From: Planctomycetales bacterium
GTDB lineage: Bacteria > Planctomycetota > Phycisphaerae > Sedimentisphaerales > Anaerohalosphaeraceae
Length of the DNA: 36,755 bases
Reading direction: 5' to 3'
Assembly: GCA_022615575.1 (NCBI GenBank)
Contig: JAKEGM010000112.1
Span: forward strand, 1 to 36,755
Shown: positions 7,058 to 14,353 of the stretch, piece after piece
How positions within the stretch are numbered: the first letter of the stretch is position 1
How the letters are laid out: every line of letters starts with the position of its first letter
Translations under genes and position numbers: made by a program
Notes under the pieces: generated by a model
Database searches by the model: none
Told to the model about the DNA's origin: nothing
What the model saw: the letters and a program-made list of their open reading frames with translations, nothing else

Positions 7058-7085
7058 TTGCAATCCCGCTAAAATTGCTTATAAT
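7058..7085 (+). promoter_or_regulatory. Promoter of the leucine operon
   Basis: TTGCAA (7058-7063), 16-bp spacer, perfect TATAAT (7080-7085). The expected transcription start near 7092 is only about four bases before the leader-peptide ATG at 7096, so the leader may be translated from a nearly leaderless RNA. Confidence 0.6.
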
Positions 7086-7095
7086 TGAAACTATT

Positions 7096-7176
7096 ATGAA
7101 GCAGGACAACAGCTATCGTGTTCTCATTTCAGCCGTCATTGCCGGCCTGCTGCTTCTGCGCCCCCGCGGCGCATAA
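7096..7176 (+). CDS. Leucine-rich leader peptide upstream of leuA (leuL-like)
   Basis: A 26-residue ORF placed between the leu promoter and leuA. It starts MKQDNSYRVLI and ends GLLLLRPRGA; residues 19-22 are four consecutive leucines (CTG CTG CTT CTG). E. coli leuL also has a GLLLL run and acts as a ribosome-stalling sensor of charged tRNA-Leu that controls leuABCD by attenuation. Here 112 bases separate the leader stop from leuA. I could not find a strong GC hairpin followed by a T-run in that gap; only weak pairings exist (GGCGCA 7168-7173 with TGCGCC 7229-7234; GCCTA/TAGGC at 7232-7254). Function as a leucine sensor is inferred from codon content and position. Confidence 0.6.
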   Translation: MKQDNSYRVLISAVIAGLLLLRPRGA

Positions 7177-7288
7177 ATGACATTACATACCCTCAAACTC
7201 AGCGTATTTCCAATTTCCAGTAGATTTTTGCGCCTATTTTGTGCATAATTAGGCCGCTCATTGTGACATATTCAGGAGAAGAAAACAG

Positions 7289-8842
7289 ATGACAACCGAA
7301 AAAGTAATGATTTTTGATACGACGCTGCGTGACGGCGAACAGTCGCCGGGGGCGTCGCTTTCCGTCAGTGAAAAACTCGAAATTGCCCAGCAATTGGCCA
7401 AGCTCGGCGTGGATATTATCGAGGCGGGATTTCCTGTCTCCTCGCCTGCCCAGTTCGAGGCGACCCGGCTGTGTGCCGAACAGGTCAAAGGGCCTGTGAT
7501 TTGCGGTCTGGCCCGCGCCAGCGTCAAGGATATTGAGGCGGCAGCCAAGGCGCTGGCCGTCGCCAAAAAGAAGCGAATTCATACCTTTGTCGCGACCAGC
7601 CCGATTCACATGGAGTACAAGCTCCGCAAGACGCCGGATGAGGTGCTCAAGATGGCGGTCGAGGCGGTTCACTGTGCCCGGCAGTTCACCGAGGATGTGG
7701 AATTTTCGCCGGAAGACGCCTGCCGGAGCGAACTGGCGTTTTTGTGTGAGGTTCTGTCGGCGGTGATTGAGGCCGGAGCCACAACGCTCAATATACCGGA
7801 CACCGTCGGCTACATTCTGCCGTATGAATACGGACAACTCATTGCCAACCTGAAGGCCCGTGTCAAGGGAATCGAAAGGGCGGTCATCAGCACGCACTGC
7901 CACAACGATTTGGGCCTTGCGACCGCCAATTCGCTGGCCGGGGTGCGCAACGGGGCTCGGCAGGTGGAATGCACCATCAACGGGCTGGGGGAGCGCGCCG
8001 GCAACGCGGCGATGGAAGAAATTGTCATGGCGATTCAAACCCGGCATGATTTCTTCGGGGGCAATGTGACGACAAATATCAACACGAAGGAAATCCATCG
8101 GGCCAGTCAGCTGGTTTCGCAGCTGACGGGCTTTGTGATTCAGCCCAACAAGGCGATTGTCGGCGCCAATGCCTTTGCGCACGAATCGGGGATTCACGTT
8201 GACGGTATTTTGAAAAAGCGCGAAACATACGAGATTATGACGCCGGAGATGATCGGGCTGGGCGGGTCACGGATGGTTTTGGGCCGGCATTCCGGGCGAC
8301 ATGGGTTTATGGACCGCTGCAGGCAGCTCGGCTATACCCTCAGCGAAAAGGAGCTTCAGGCGGCATATGATAAATTTCTTGAGGTGGCCGACAAGAAAAA
8401 GGAGATTTTCGACGAGGATATCGCCGCAATCATTAACGACGAAGTCCGGCTGGTTGAGCAGCTCTACCACCTGGAATATCTGAACGTAACCAGCGGGACC
8501 GGAACCCTGCCGACCGGTGCGGTCAAAATCCGGACACGGGATGGGCAGGTGCGTCAGGCGGCGGCCTGGGGCGACGGCCCCGTGGATGCGGCCTATGAGG
8601 CGATTCGTCAGGCGACGGGCCAAACGCCGAAACTGGACAACTACAACATTCGGGCGATCACGAGCGGCAAGGAAGCGATGGGCGAAGCCGTGGTTCGCAT
8701 CAAGAACGAGGCGGGCCGGTCGTTCATCGGGCGTGGCGTTTCAACGGACATCATCGAGGCTAGCGCCAAGGCGTATATCGATGCGATTAACCGGATGGCT
8801 GCCTACGAGGGAACCAACTACGGCGAAAAAACAACGCTGTGA
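7289..8842 (+). CDS. leuA: 2-isopropylmalate synthase
   Basis: LeuA condenses acetyl-CoA with 2-oxoisovalerate, the first committed step of leucine synthesis. The 517-residue protein has the HMGL-like TIM barrel with IFDTTLRDGEQSPG at residues 8-21, the metal-binding HCHNDLGLA, and the NGLGERAGNAAMEE segment, followed by a linker and the C-terminal LeuA regulatory domain (about 390-510) that binds leucine in characterised enzymes. Presence of this domain suggests feedback inhibition as well as the leader-level control proposed upstream. AGGAG at 7274 lies 10 bases before the ATG. The gap to leuC is 18 bases, so they are co-transcribed. Confidence 0.97.
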   Translation: MTTEKVMIFDTTLRDGEQSPGASLSVSEKLEIAQQLAKLGVDIIEAGFPVSSPAQFEATRLCAEQVKGPVICGLARASVKDIEAAAKALAVAKKKRIHTFVATSPIHMEYKLRKTPDEVLKMAVEAVHCARQFTEDVEFSPEDACRSELAFLCEVLSAVIEAGATTLNIPDTVGYILPYEYGQLIANLKARVKGIERAVISTHCHNDLGLATANSLAGVRNGARQVECTINGLGERAGNAAMEEIVMAIQTRHDFFGGNVTTNINTKEIHRASQLVSQLTGFVIQPNKAIVGANAFAHESGIHVDGILKKRETYEIMTPEMIGLGGSRMVLGRHSGRHGFMDRCRQLGYTLSEKELQAAYDKFLEVADKKKEIFDEDIAAIINDEVRLVEQLYHLEYLNVTSGTGTLPTGAVKIRTRDGQVRQAAAWGDGPVDAAYEAIRQATGQTPKLDNYNIRAITSGKEAMGEAVVRIKNEAGRSFIGRGVSTDIIEASAKAYIDAINRMAAYEGTNYGEKTTL

Positions 8843-8860
8843 TTTTAACAGGATAACAGT

Positions 8861-10123
8861 ATGGGAATGACAATAACGGAAAAGATAATGGCGCGGGCGG
8901 CGGGCAGGACAAGCGTCAAGGCGGGCGAGCTGGTCAACGCCAACGTCGATATGATTATGTGCCACGACGTAACAACGCCGCCGGCGATTTCGATGCTCAG
9001 GGAACACGGGGTTGATAATGTTTTCGATCCGGAAAAGATTGTGGTGACACCGGACCATTTTCAGCCCGCCAAGGATATCAAAAGCGCCGAGCTTCACAAG
9101 CGGCTGGATAGCTGGGCGAAAGAGAAAAACCTGCCGTATTATTACAAGCTCGGACGCGCGGGCGTGTGTCATGCGCTCCTGCCGGAGCAGGGGCATATCC
9201 GTCCCGGCGAGGTAATTGTCGGCGGCGATTCGCATACGTGCACCTACGGCGCGTTTGCGGCGTTTTCGACGGGCATCGGTTCGACCGATCTGGCCGCGGC
9301 GATTGCCACAGGCGTGCTGTGGTTCAAGGTGCCCGCGTCGATGAAGTTTGTGCTCAACGGCTCGCTGGGCAAAGGCGTTTACAGCAAGGATGTAATCCTG
9401 GAAGTCATCCGCCGCATTGGGACCGACGGCGCCCTGTACCGGGCAATGGAGTTTGTCGGCCCGGCCTTGAAAGAGATGACGATGGAAGCCCGCATGACGA
9501 TTACGAATATGGCGATTGAGGCCGGCGGCAAGAACGGCATTGTTGGGTTTGACCAGACGACAAAGGCCTATCTGAGCGGACGGCTCAAGGGCAAGACAGA
9601 CTATACGGTGTTTGAATCGGATGCCAATGCCCCGTATGTGCATGAAGACACCATCGACTGCTCGAAGCTGGAGCCGATGGTGGCGTTTCCGCATCTGCCC
9701 AGCAACGGAAAAGCCGTTGGCGAATGCAAGGGCCTTGCGATGGACCAGGCGTATATCGGAAGCTGCACCAATGGGCGGATTGAGGATTTACGCATTGCCG
9801 CGTCGATACTCAAAGGCAGGCAGGTTAAGATTCGCACGATTGTTGTGCCCGCAACACCGGTCATCTGGAAGCAGGCGGTTGATGAAGGGCTGGCGGAAAT
9901 CTTCTACGATGCGGGCTGTGTGTTCAGCGCCCCCACGTGCGGGGCGTGTTTGGGCGGCTTTATGGGCATCCTGGCGGCAGGCGAAAAGTGCATCAGCACC
10001 ACCAACCGCAACTTTGTCGGCCGAATGGGAAGTCCGAAATCGGAAGTCTATTTAGCCAGTCCGGCCACGGCAGCGGCAGCGGCTGTGGAAGGCAAGCTGG
10101 CGGATTGTCGAAACTATTTATAA
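8861..10123 (+). CDS. leuC: 3-isopropylmalate dehydratase, large subunit
   Basis: LeuC with LeuD isomerises 2- to 3-isopropylmalate using a [4Fe-4S] cluster. The 420-residue protein is of the shorter HacA/archaeal LeuC-like type rather than the longer enterobacterial form. Seen: the aconitase-family start [21 protein letters not shown] with the first cluster cysteine, [12 protein letters not shown], and [14 protein letters not shown] with the remaining cluster cysteines, then [11 protein letters not shown]. The shorter subtype is also used in homoaconitate or citramalate pathways, but leuA, leuD and leuB alongside make leucine synthesis the simplest assignment. The stop codon abuts the inverted repeat at 10123-10192. 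Confidence 0.95.
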   Translation: MGMTITEKIMARAAGRTSVKAGELVNANVDMIMCHDVTTPPAISMLREHGVDNVFDPEKIVVTPDHFQPAKDIKSAELHKRLDSWAKEKNLPYYYKLGRAGVCHALLPEQGHIRPGEVIVGGDSHTCTYGAFAAFSTGIGSTDLAAAIATGVLWFKVPASMKFVLNGSLGKGVYSKDVILEVIRRIGTDGALYRAMEFVGPALKEMTMEARMTITNMAIEAGGKNGIVGFDQTTKAYLSGRLKGKTDYTVFESDANAPYVHEDTIDCSKLEPMVAFPHLPSNGKAVGECKGLAMDQAYIGSCTNGRIEDLRIAASILKGRQVKIRTIVVPATPVIWKQAVDEGLAEIFYDAGCVFSAPTCGACLGGFMGILAAGEKCISTTNRNFVGRMGSPKSEVYLASPATAAAAAVEGKLADCRNYL

Positions 10124-10192
10124 CCATGAAGCACATGAAGGCAATGAAGATAATAATTAAAAAATCTTCATGCTCTTCAAGACCTTCATGGT
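10123..10192. repeat. Imperfect 29-nt inverted repeat between leuC and leuD
   Basis: Arms 10123-10151 and 10164-10192 match at 23 of 29 positions when one is reverse-complemented, around an A/T loop of 12 bases. Each arm is built of 9-base units of the type NNCATGAAG. The transcript would fold into a long hairpin 20 bases before the leuD start, with leuD's GGGAG site just outside it. It could modulate LeuC/LeuD ratio or protect the mRNA, or be a passive intergenic element. Confidence 0.65.
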
Positions 10193-10214
10193 AAAATTTA
10201 TTGGGAGATTTTTT

Positions 10215-10697
10215 ATGGCGAAAGCACATGTTTATAAACGGGATCATGTGAATACGGATGAGATTATTCCGGCGCGGTATCTCAATACTGACGATGCGGT
10301 CGAGCTGGCTAAACACTGCATGGAAGATTTGGATACGGACTTTGTCAGGAAGGCCAAACCGGGCGATGTGATTGTCTGCGGCGATGACTTCGGCTGCGGG
10401 TCGAGCCGTGAGCACGCCGTCTGGGCGATTCAGGGCGCCAAAGTCGGGGCGGTGATTGCGCATTCGTTTGCGCGGATTTTCTACCGCAACTGCATCAACT
10501 GCGGATTTTACCCGATTGAACTGCCCGGGGCGCTGGACAAAATCAGGGACGGCGACGAACTGAACATCGACTACAAAGACGGCACGATAGAAAACAAGAC
10601 GCAGAAAACGAAAATCAAGTTTATGCCGCTGCCGGATTTTGCCCTGAACATCGTCCGCGACGGCGGACTGCTGGAACATATAAAAAAGCAAAAGTGA
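10215..10697 (+). CDS. leuD: 3-isopropylmalate dehydratase, small subunit
   Basis: The swivel-domain partner of LeuC, 160 residues from the ATG at 10215, which is preceded by GGGAG. An ORF start at 10170 would add 15 residues encoded by the repeat arm and is rejected. Seen: HVYKRDHVNTDEIIPARYL at the N-terminus, the substrate-binding loop GDDFGCGSSREHAVWAI, and SFARIFYRNCINCGFYPIEL. The short length fits the small-subunit subtype that pairs with HacA-like LeuC. The following methyltransferase gene begins only 16 bases downstream. Confidence 0.96.
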   Translation: MAKAHVYKRDHVNTDEIIPARYLNTDDAVELAKHCMEDLDTDFVRKAKPGDVIVCGDDFGCGSSREHAVWAIQGAKVGAVIAHSFARIFYRNCINCGFYPIELPGALDKIRDGDELNIDYKDGTIENKTQKTKIKFMPLPDFALNIVRDGGLLEHIKKQK

Positions 10698-10713
10698 AAA
10701 GGCACAAGGCAGC

Positions 10714-11643
10714 ATGAAATGTCGCGCCCCCCGAAACCGGACGATTGAATTGACGCCGCAGGAGGTCAAGATGTTTTCAGGACGTCTTGTGACCCTGCGT
10801 GAGCCGGTTTTGCTCAAAGACGTGCTGAATAAAACGATTTGCCAGGAGATGCGGCAGGCGTGCGAATTCCTGCCGGTGCGGTTTGCAGACCTGCTGTTTC
10901 TGGACCCGCCGTATAATTTGAACAAGGCCTTTAACGGCAGGCTGTTTAAGAAAGGCACGCAATCACAGTACGCCGCGATGCTGGACGAGTGGCTGGGGTC
11001 GCTCGTCCGTTTGCTGAAGCCGTCGGCTTCTGTGTATATCTGCTCGGACTGGAATGCCTGTGGCGCCGTGCAGACGGTTGCGGAGAAGTATTTTAAGATT
11101 CGCAGCCGGATTACATGGGAACGCGAGAAAGGCCGCGGAGCCAAAGCGAACTGGAAGAACTGCTCGGAAGATATCTGGTTTTGCACCGTGTCGGATGATT
11201 ATACGTTTAATCTCGATGCAGTGAAACTGAAACGGCGGGTGCTGGCGCCTTATACGGATGCAAAAGGCCAGCCGAAGGATTGGTCTCGTCTGCCGGAGGG
11301 CGGTTACCGCCTGACAGCGCCGTCGAATATGTGGATGGATGTAACGGTGCCGTTCTGGTCAATGCCGGAAAACACCGACCACCCCGCCCAGAAACCCGAA
11401 AAACTGCTGGCCAAGATCATTCTGGCAAGCACCCGCCGGGGCAATGTGGTGCTGGACCCGTTTTTGGGGTCAGGCACAACCGCCGTCGTTGCCAAAAAAC
11501 TGGGCCGTAAATTTATCGGCATTGAGCAGGACAGAACCTATTGCTGTCTGGCCCAGAAGCGACTGATGCTGGCCGATTCAGACAAGATGATCCAAGGGTA
11601 TTGCGACGGCGTTTTCTGGGAACGAAACACGAAACCGTATTAA
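10714..11643 (+). CDS. Solitary DNA methyltransferase (N6-adenine or N4-cytosine), beta class
   Basis: A 309-residue DNA amino-methyltransferase. The catalytic motif LFLDPPYNLN (DPPY at 64-67) comes before the SAM-binding motif LDPFLGSGTT (247-256), with HPAQKPEKLL just ahead of the latter; this order is the beta class, as in M.HinfI or CcrM. TWEREKGRGAKANWKNCSED lies between. No restriction endonuclease or specificity gene is nearby, so it is an orphan methylase, a type often used for epigenetic control or replication marking rather than host defence. It lies within the leucine operon between leuD (16-base gap) and leuB (79-base gap). Target sequence unknown. Confidence 0.88.
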   Translation: MKCRAPRNRTIELTPQEVKMFSGRLVTLREPVLLKDVLNKTICQEMRQACEFLPVRFADLLFLDPPYNLNKAFNGRLFKKGTQSQYAAMLDEWLGSLVRLLKPSASVYICSDWNACGAVQTVAEKYFKIRSRITWEREKGRGAKANWKNCSEDIWFCTVSDDYTFNLDAVKLKRRVLAPYTDAKGQPKDWSRLPEGGYRLTAPSNMWMDVTVPFWSMPENTDHPAQKPEKLLAKIILASTRRGNVVLDPFLGSGTTAVVAKKLGRKFIGIEQDRTYCCLAQKRLMLADSDKMIQGYCDGVFWERNTKPY

Positions 11644-11649
11644 AAGTGA

Positions 11650-11678
11650 AACCACAGATTTCGCAGATTAAACAGATA
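11650..11678. repeat. Period-9 AACCACAGATT repeat fragment
   Basis: CCACAGATT, TCGCAGATT and AAACAGATA form three imperfect 9-base units directly after the methyltransferase stop and 45 bases before leuB. Same style as the elements at 3662 and 10123. Confidence 0.45.
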
Positions 11679-11722
11679 AAATAAGGCAAAAAAACAACGG
11701 TTTAGAAAGGGAAACAACGATA

Positions 11723-12808
11723 ATGAAGACGTATAAGATTGGCGTGATGGGCGGGGATGGGACCGGGCCGGAAGTGACCATCGAAGCGGTCAAGGTGATG
11801 GACGCGGCCTGTGCCAAATTCGGGTTTAAGGTCGCCAAGACCGTATATGATTTCGGCGGCGAGCGGTACAAGCGCACCGGCGAGATTCTGCCGGACGGCG
11901 CGATTGCTGAACTCAAAAAGCAGGATGCCATCCTGCTGGGCGCGATTGGCCACCCGGACGTCAAGCCCGGCATTCTCGAAAAAGGCCTCCTGCTGCGGAT
12001 GCGATTTGAGATGGACCAATATATCAATCTTCGCCCTGTGCGACTGTTTCCCGGTGTGGAATCTCCGTTGAAGGATAAGGGTCCCAAAGAGATCGACTAC
12101 TGTGTCGTCCGTGAAAACTCCGGCGATATTTACACCGGTTCCGGTGGGATTATGATGAAGGACACACCGCATGAAGTCGCCACGCAGACTGCCGTTTATA
12201 CCCGATTTCAGGTGGATCGCTGTCTCCGGTACGCCTTCGAATATGCCCGCAAACACGGCAAAAAGGCCCGCGGCGTCGGCCCCGAAAACACACTGGGCCT
12301 TGTCGGCAAGACCAATGTGCTGACCTTCCTCTATGATCTGTGGGAACGGGCGTTCCATGAAATGGGCCAGAGGGACTACCCGGATATCCGGCGGGATTAT
12401 TACCATGTGGACGCCACCTGCATGTGGATGGTCAAAAGCCCCGAATGGTTCGATGTGCTGGTGACGGGCAACCTGTTCGGCGACATCATCACCGACCTGG
12501 GCGCCATCACACAGGGCGGCATGGGCATCGCCGCCGGCGGCAATATCAACCCCGAGGGCGTGTCGATGTTCGAACCCATCGGCGGCTCGGCGCCAAAGTA
12601 CACCGGCAAGGGCGTCATCAATCCCCTGGCCGCCATCTGCGCGATGCAGATGATGCTGGAAACCTTAGGCGAAGAAAAGGCCGCCCAAAAGATTGATGCG
12701 GCGGTGCGCTATGTTACAGCCAATAAGCTTAAATCCCTGGCCGCCGGGAAGATGGGGTATACGACAACCCAGGTGGGTGATATGGTGGCCGCCAAGGTCG
12801 CAGAATAA
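11723..12808 (+). CDS. leuB: 3-isopropylmalate dehydrogenase
   Basis: LeuB oxidatively decarboxylates 3-isopropylmalate with NAD. The 361-residue protein belongs to the isocitrate/isopropylmalate dehydrogenase family: IGVMGGDGTGPEV at the start, the substrate arginines in LRMRFEMDQYINLRPVRL, the VVRENSGDIYTGSGG loop, the NLFGDIITDLGA metal-binding Asp pair, and GSAPKYTGKGVINPLA near the cofactor site. The substrate loop differs from textbook LeuB, so a related 2-hydroxyacid dehydrogenase is possible, but the position at the end of leuACD makes LeuB the natural call. GAAAGGGAAAC precedes the ATG. A strong terminator follows. Confidence 0.88.
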   Translation: MKTYKIGVMGGDGTGPEVTIEAVKVMDAACAKFGFKVAKTVYDFGGERYKRTGEILPDGAIAELKKQDAILLGAIGHPDVKPGILEKGLLLRMRFEMDQYINLRPVRLFPGVESPLKDKGPKEIDYCVVRENSGDIYTGSGGIMMKDTPHEVATQTAVYTRFQVDRCLRYAFEYARKHGKKARGVGPENTLGLVGKTNVLTFLYDLWERAFHEMGQRDYPDIRRDYYHVDATCMWMVKSPEWFDVLVTGNLFGDIITDLGAITQGGMGIAAGGNINPEGVSMFEPIGGSAPKYTGKGVINPLAAICAMQMMLETLGEEKAAQKIDAAVRYVTANKLKSLAAGKMGYTTTQVGDMVAAKVAE

Positions 12809-12811
12809 AAC

Positions 12812-12841
12812 AAAGGGCGGGTTTTGAGACCTGCCCTTTTT
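12812..12841 (+). terminator. Intrinsic terminator of the leucine operon
   Basis: An 11-bp stem AAAGGGCGGGT / ACCTGCCCTTT with one G-T pair, six-base loop, ending in a T-run. It sits four bases after the leuB stop. Confidence 0.88.
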
Positions 12842-12846
12842 AATTT

Positions 12847-13350
12847 CCAAAATCTAAAAACTAAATTCCAATGACGGAAATTTCAAAACAAACTACAGGG
12901 CAGAAAGTGAGTAATAAGCCATACGATTTGGCGGAACGAACACTCAATTTCGCAAAAGCTGTTCGAGAATTTGCCAAACAGTACCCGAAAAATCATTTGA
13001 ATCTGCATGATCTTGAACAATTAATAGATTCCAGTGGATCGGTAGGGGCGAATTATATTGAAGCCAATGAGGCGTTAGGGAAAAAAGATTTCAGAATGCG
13101 CATTAAAATATCCCGCAAGGAAGCAAAAGAATCAGAATACTGGTTGAAACTTTTAAAAATAGATGACTTACGAATTGAGACGATACGGGTACCTCTGGAG
13201 CAGGAAGCAAGGGAATTGACCCTGATTTTTTCAGCCATTCTTCAAAAAAATCAATCTGCTTGAACTGTAAATTAGGGGGGGTTATAATTTTTTGGAAATT
13301 GGTATTTTGTTTTTTTGGTTTTTTCTTGGAATTTAGTTCTTGGAATTTGG
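12847..13350. mobile_element. Possible S23-gene cassette bounded by inverted repeats
   Basis: The 25-base sequence at 12847-12871 matches the reverse complement of 13326-13350 at 22 positions. Everything between is the four-helix-bundle gene plus A/T-rich spacer with further TTGGAAATTGG-like phrases near 13293 and a run of seven G near 13274. There is no transposase and no evident target duplication. The arrangement suggests a small unit moved in trans or by recombination, inserted between the leu terminator and the GTPase gene. It could also simply be a bidirectional A/T-rich spacer. Confidence 0.35.
12871..13263 (+). CDS. Four-helix-bundle protein, S23 / rRNA-intervening-sequence family
   Basis: A 130-residue helical protein. 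The stretch YDLAERTLNFAKAVREF, then LIDSSGSVGANYIEANEALGKKDF and KISRKEAKESEYWLKLL, is diagnostic of the S23-like family first found inside intervening sequences of 23S rRNA genes. Members form homopentamers of four-helix bundles and are thought to bind nucleic acid; their role is unresolved. The ATG falls on the end of the left inverted repeat and has no Shine-Dalgarno site. Base composition is clearly more A/T-rich than the flanking genes, in line with horizontal spread. Confidence 0.88.
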   Translation: MTEISKQTTGQKVSNKPYDLAERTLNFAKAVREFAKQYPKNHLNLHDLEQLIDSSGSVGANYIEANEALGKKDFRMRIKISRKEAKESEYWLKLLKIDDLRIETIRVPLEQEARELTLIFSAILQKNQSA

Positions 13351-13362
13351 AGTTTTTTTGAT

Positions 13363-14340
13363 ATGCCGGCCAATCTGACGCCACAATATAAAAAGGCCGA
13401 GGAGCGATACAAGGCCGCCGAGACAGATGAAGAACGGCTGCTGGCGCTGGAAGAGATGCTGCGCGAGATTCCCAAGCATAAGGGAACCGAGCACCTGCAG
13501 GGGGACATCAAGCGCCGCATGAGCAAGCTGAAGGATTCGCTGGCCGGCGTCGGCAAAAAAGGCGGGGCCAAACACGTCGATGTATTTCATGTTCCCAAAA
13601 GCGGGGCCGGACAGGTTGCTCTGGTCGGGATGCCCAACAGCGGTAAGAGTTCCATCCTGGCGGCGATAACCCATGCGCATGTTGTTGTGGCCGATTATCC
13701 GTTTGCTACCGCCGTGCCTGTTCCCGGCATGGCGCTGTTTGAGGATGTGCCGATCCAACTGGTCGATGCACCGCCGATTACGGCGGATTTTGCCCCCCCG
13801 GGACTGGTCAATACGTATCGGGCGGCGGATTTATTGGCCATTGTGGTCGACCTGTCCGGCGATGTGCTGGAGCAGATGGATGTGTGTGTCAAGTATCTGG
13901 TTTCGCATAATCTGATTCTGGATGAAGGCGGCGATGCCCATCTGGGGCGAAAGACGTTTGTAATTGCGGCCAAAACAGATATTGCCCCGCCGGGAACGCT
14001 CCAGTCGCTTCAGGAGCTGACCGAGCGGCCGTTTGAGTATATCACGATTTCATCGACCGCCGGACAGGGATTGGACATGCTGATGCGGCGAATTTTTGAA
14101 ATGCTGGATGTCATTCGCATTTATGCCAAGAAACCCGGCGCCGAGCCGGATATGAAAGAGCCGTTCACGCTCAAACGCGGCTCCAATGTGCATGATTTGG
14201 CCTATCACATCCACCGGGAACTGGCCGAAAAACTCAAAACCGCCCGCGCGTGGAATTCGCCGAAGATTCACGACGGCCAGAATGTGCCGCGCGACCATGT
14301 TCTGTGCGACAAGGAAATCATTGAGCTGCATTTCGGATAA
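13363..14340 (+). CDS. Obg/DRG-like GTPase with C-terminal TGS domain
   Basis: A 325-residue GTPase of the Obg-HflX group, closest in build to DRG/Rbg proteins: a charged helical N-terminus (1-70), G1 loop GMPNSGKSS (89-97), the YPFAT segment corresponding to the Obg-family YPFTT, a G3 region reading LVDAPPI rather than DxPG, and a G4 reading AKTD rather than NKxD. The last 70 residues (RGSNVHDLAYHIHRELAEKLKTARAW) are a TGS domain, as in DRG and ThrRS. Such proteins act on ribosomes or RNA. Start chosen at the ATG at 13363. The next gene begins 13 bases downstream, so the two are probably co-expressed. Confidence 0.85.
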   Translation: MPANLTPQYKKAEERYKAAETDEERLLALEEMLREIPKHKGTEHLQGDIKRRMSKLKDSLAGVGKKGGAKHVDVFHVPKSGAGQVALVGMPNSGKSSILAAITHAHVVVADYPFATAVPVPGMALFEDVPIQLVDAPPITADFAPPGLVNTYRAADLLAIVVDLSGDVLEQMDVCVKYLVSHNLILDEGGDAHLGRKTFVIAAKTDIAPPGTLQSLQELTERPFEYITISSTAGQGLDMLMRRIFEMLDVIRIYAKKPGAEPDMKEPFTLKRGSNVHDLAYHIHRELAEKLKTARAWNSPKIHDGQNVPRDHVLCDKEIIELHFG

Positions 14341-14353
14341 AAAGGTGATTTTT

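Noticed and set aside
7176..7288. Intrinsic attenuator between the Leu leader and leuA
   Set aside because: Only weak stems were found and none is followed by a T-run, so no terminator is claimed.
10170..10214. Upstream extension of leuD
   Set aside because: Encoded by the inverted-repeat arm; the ATG at 10215 has a good GGGAG site and matches the family start.
14186..14353. Upstream extension of the 575-residue protein
   Set aside because: Overlaps the end of the GTPase gene in another frame; the ATG at 14354 has AAGGTG before it.
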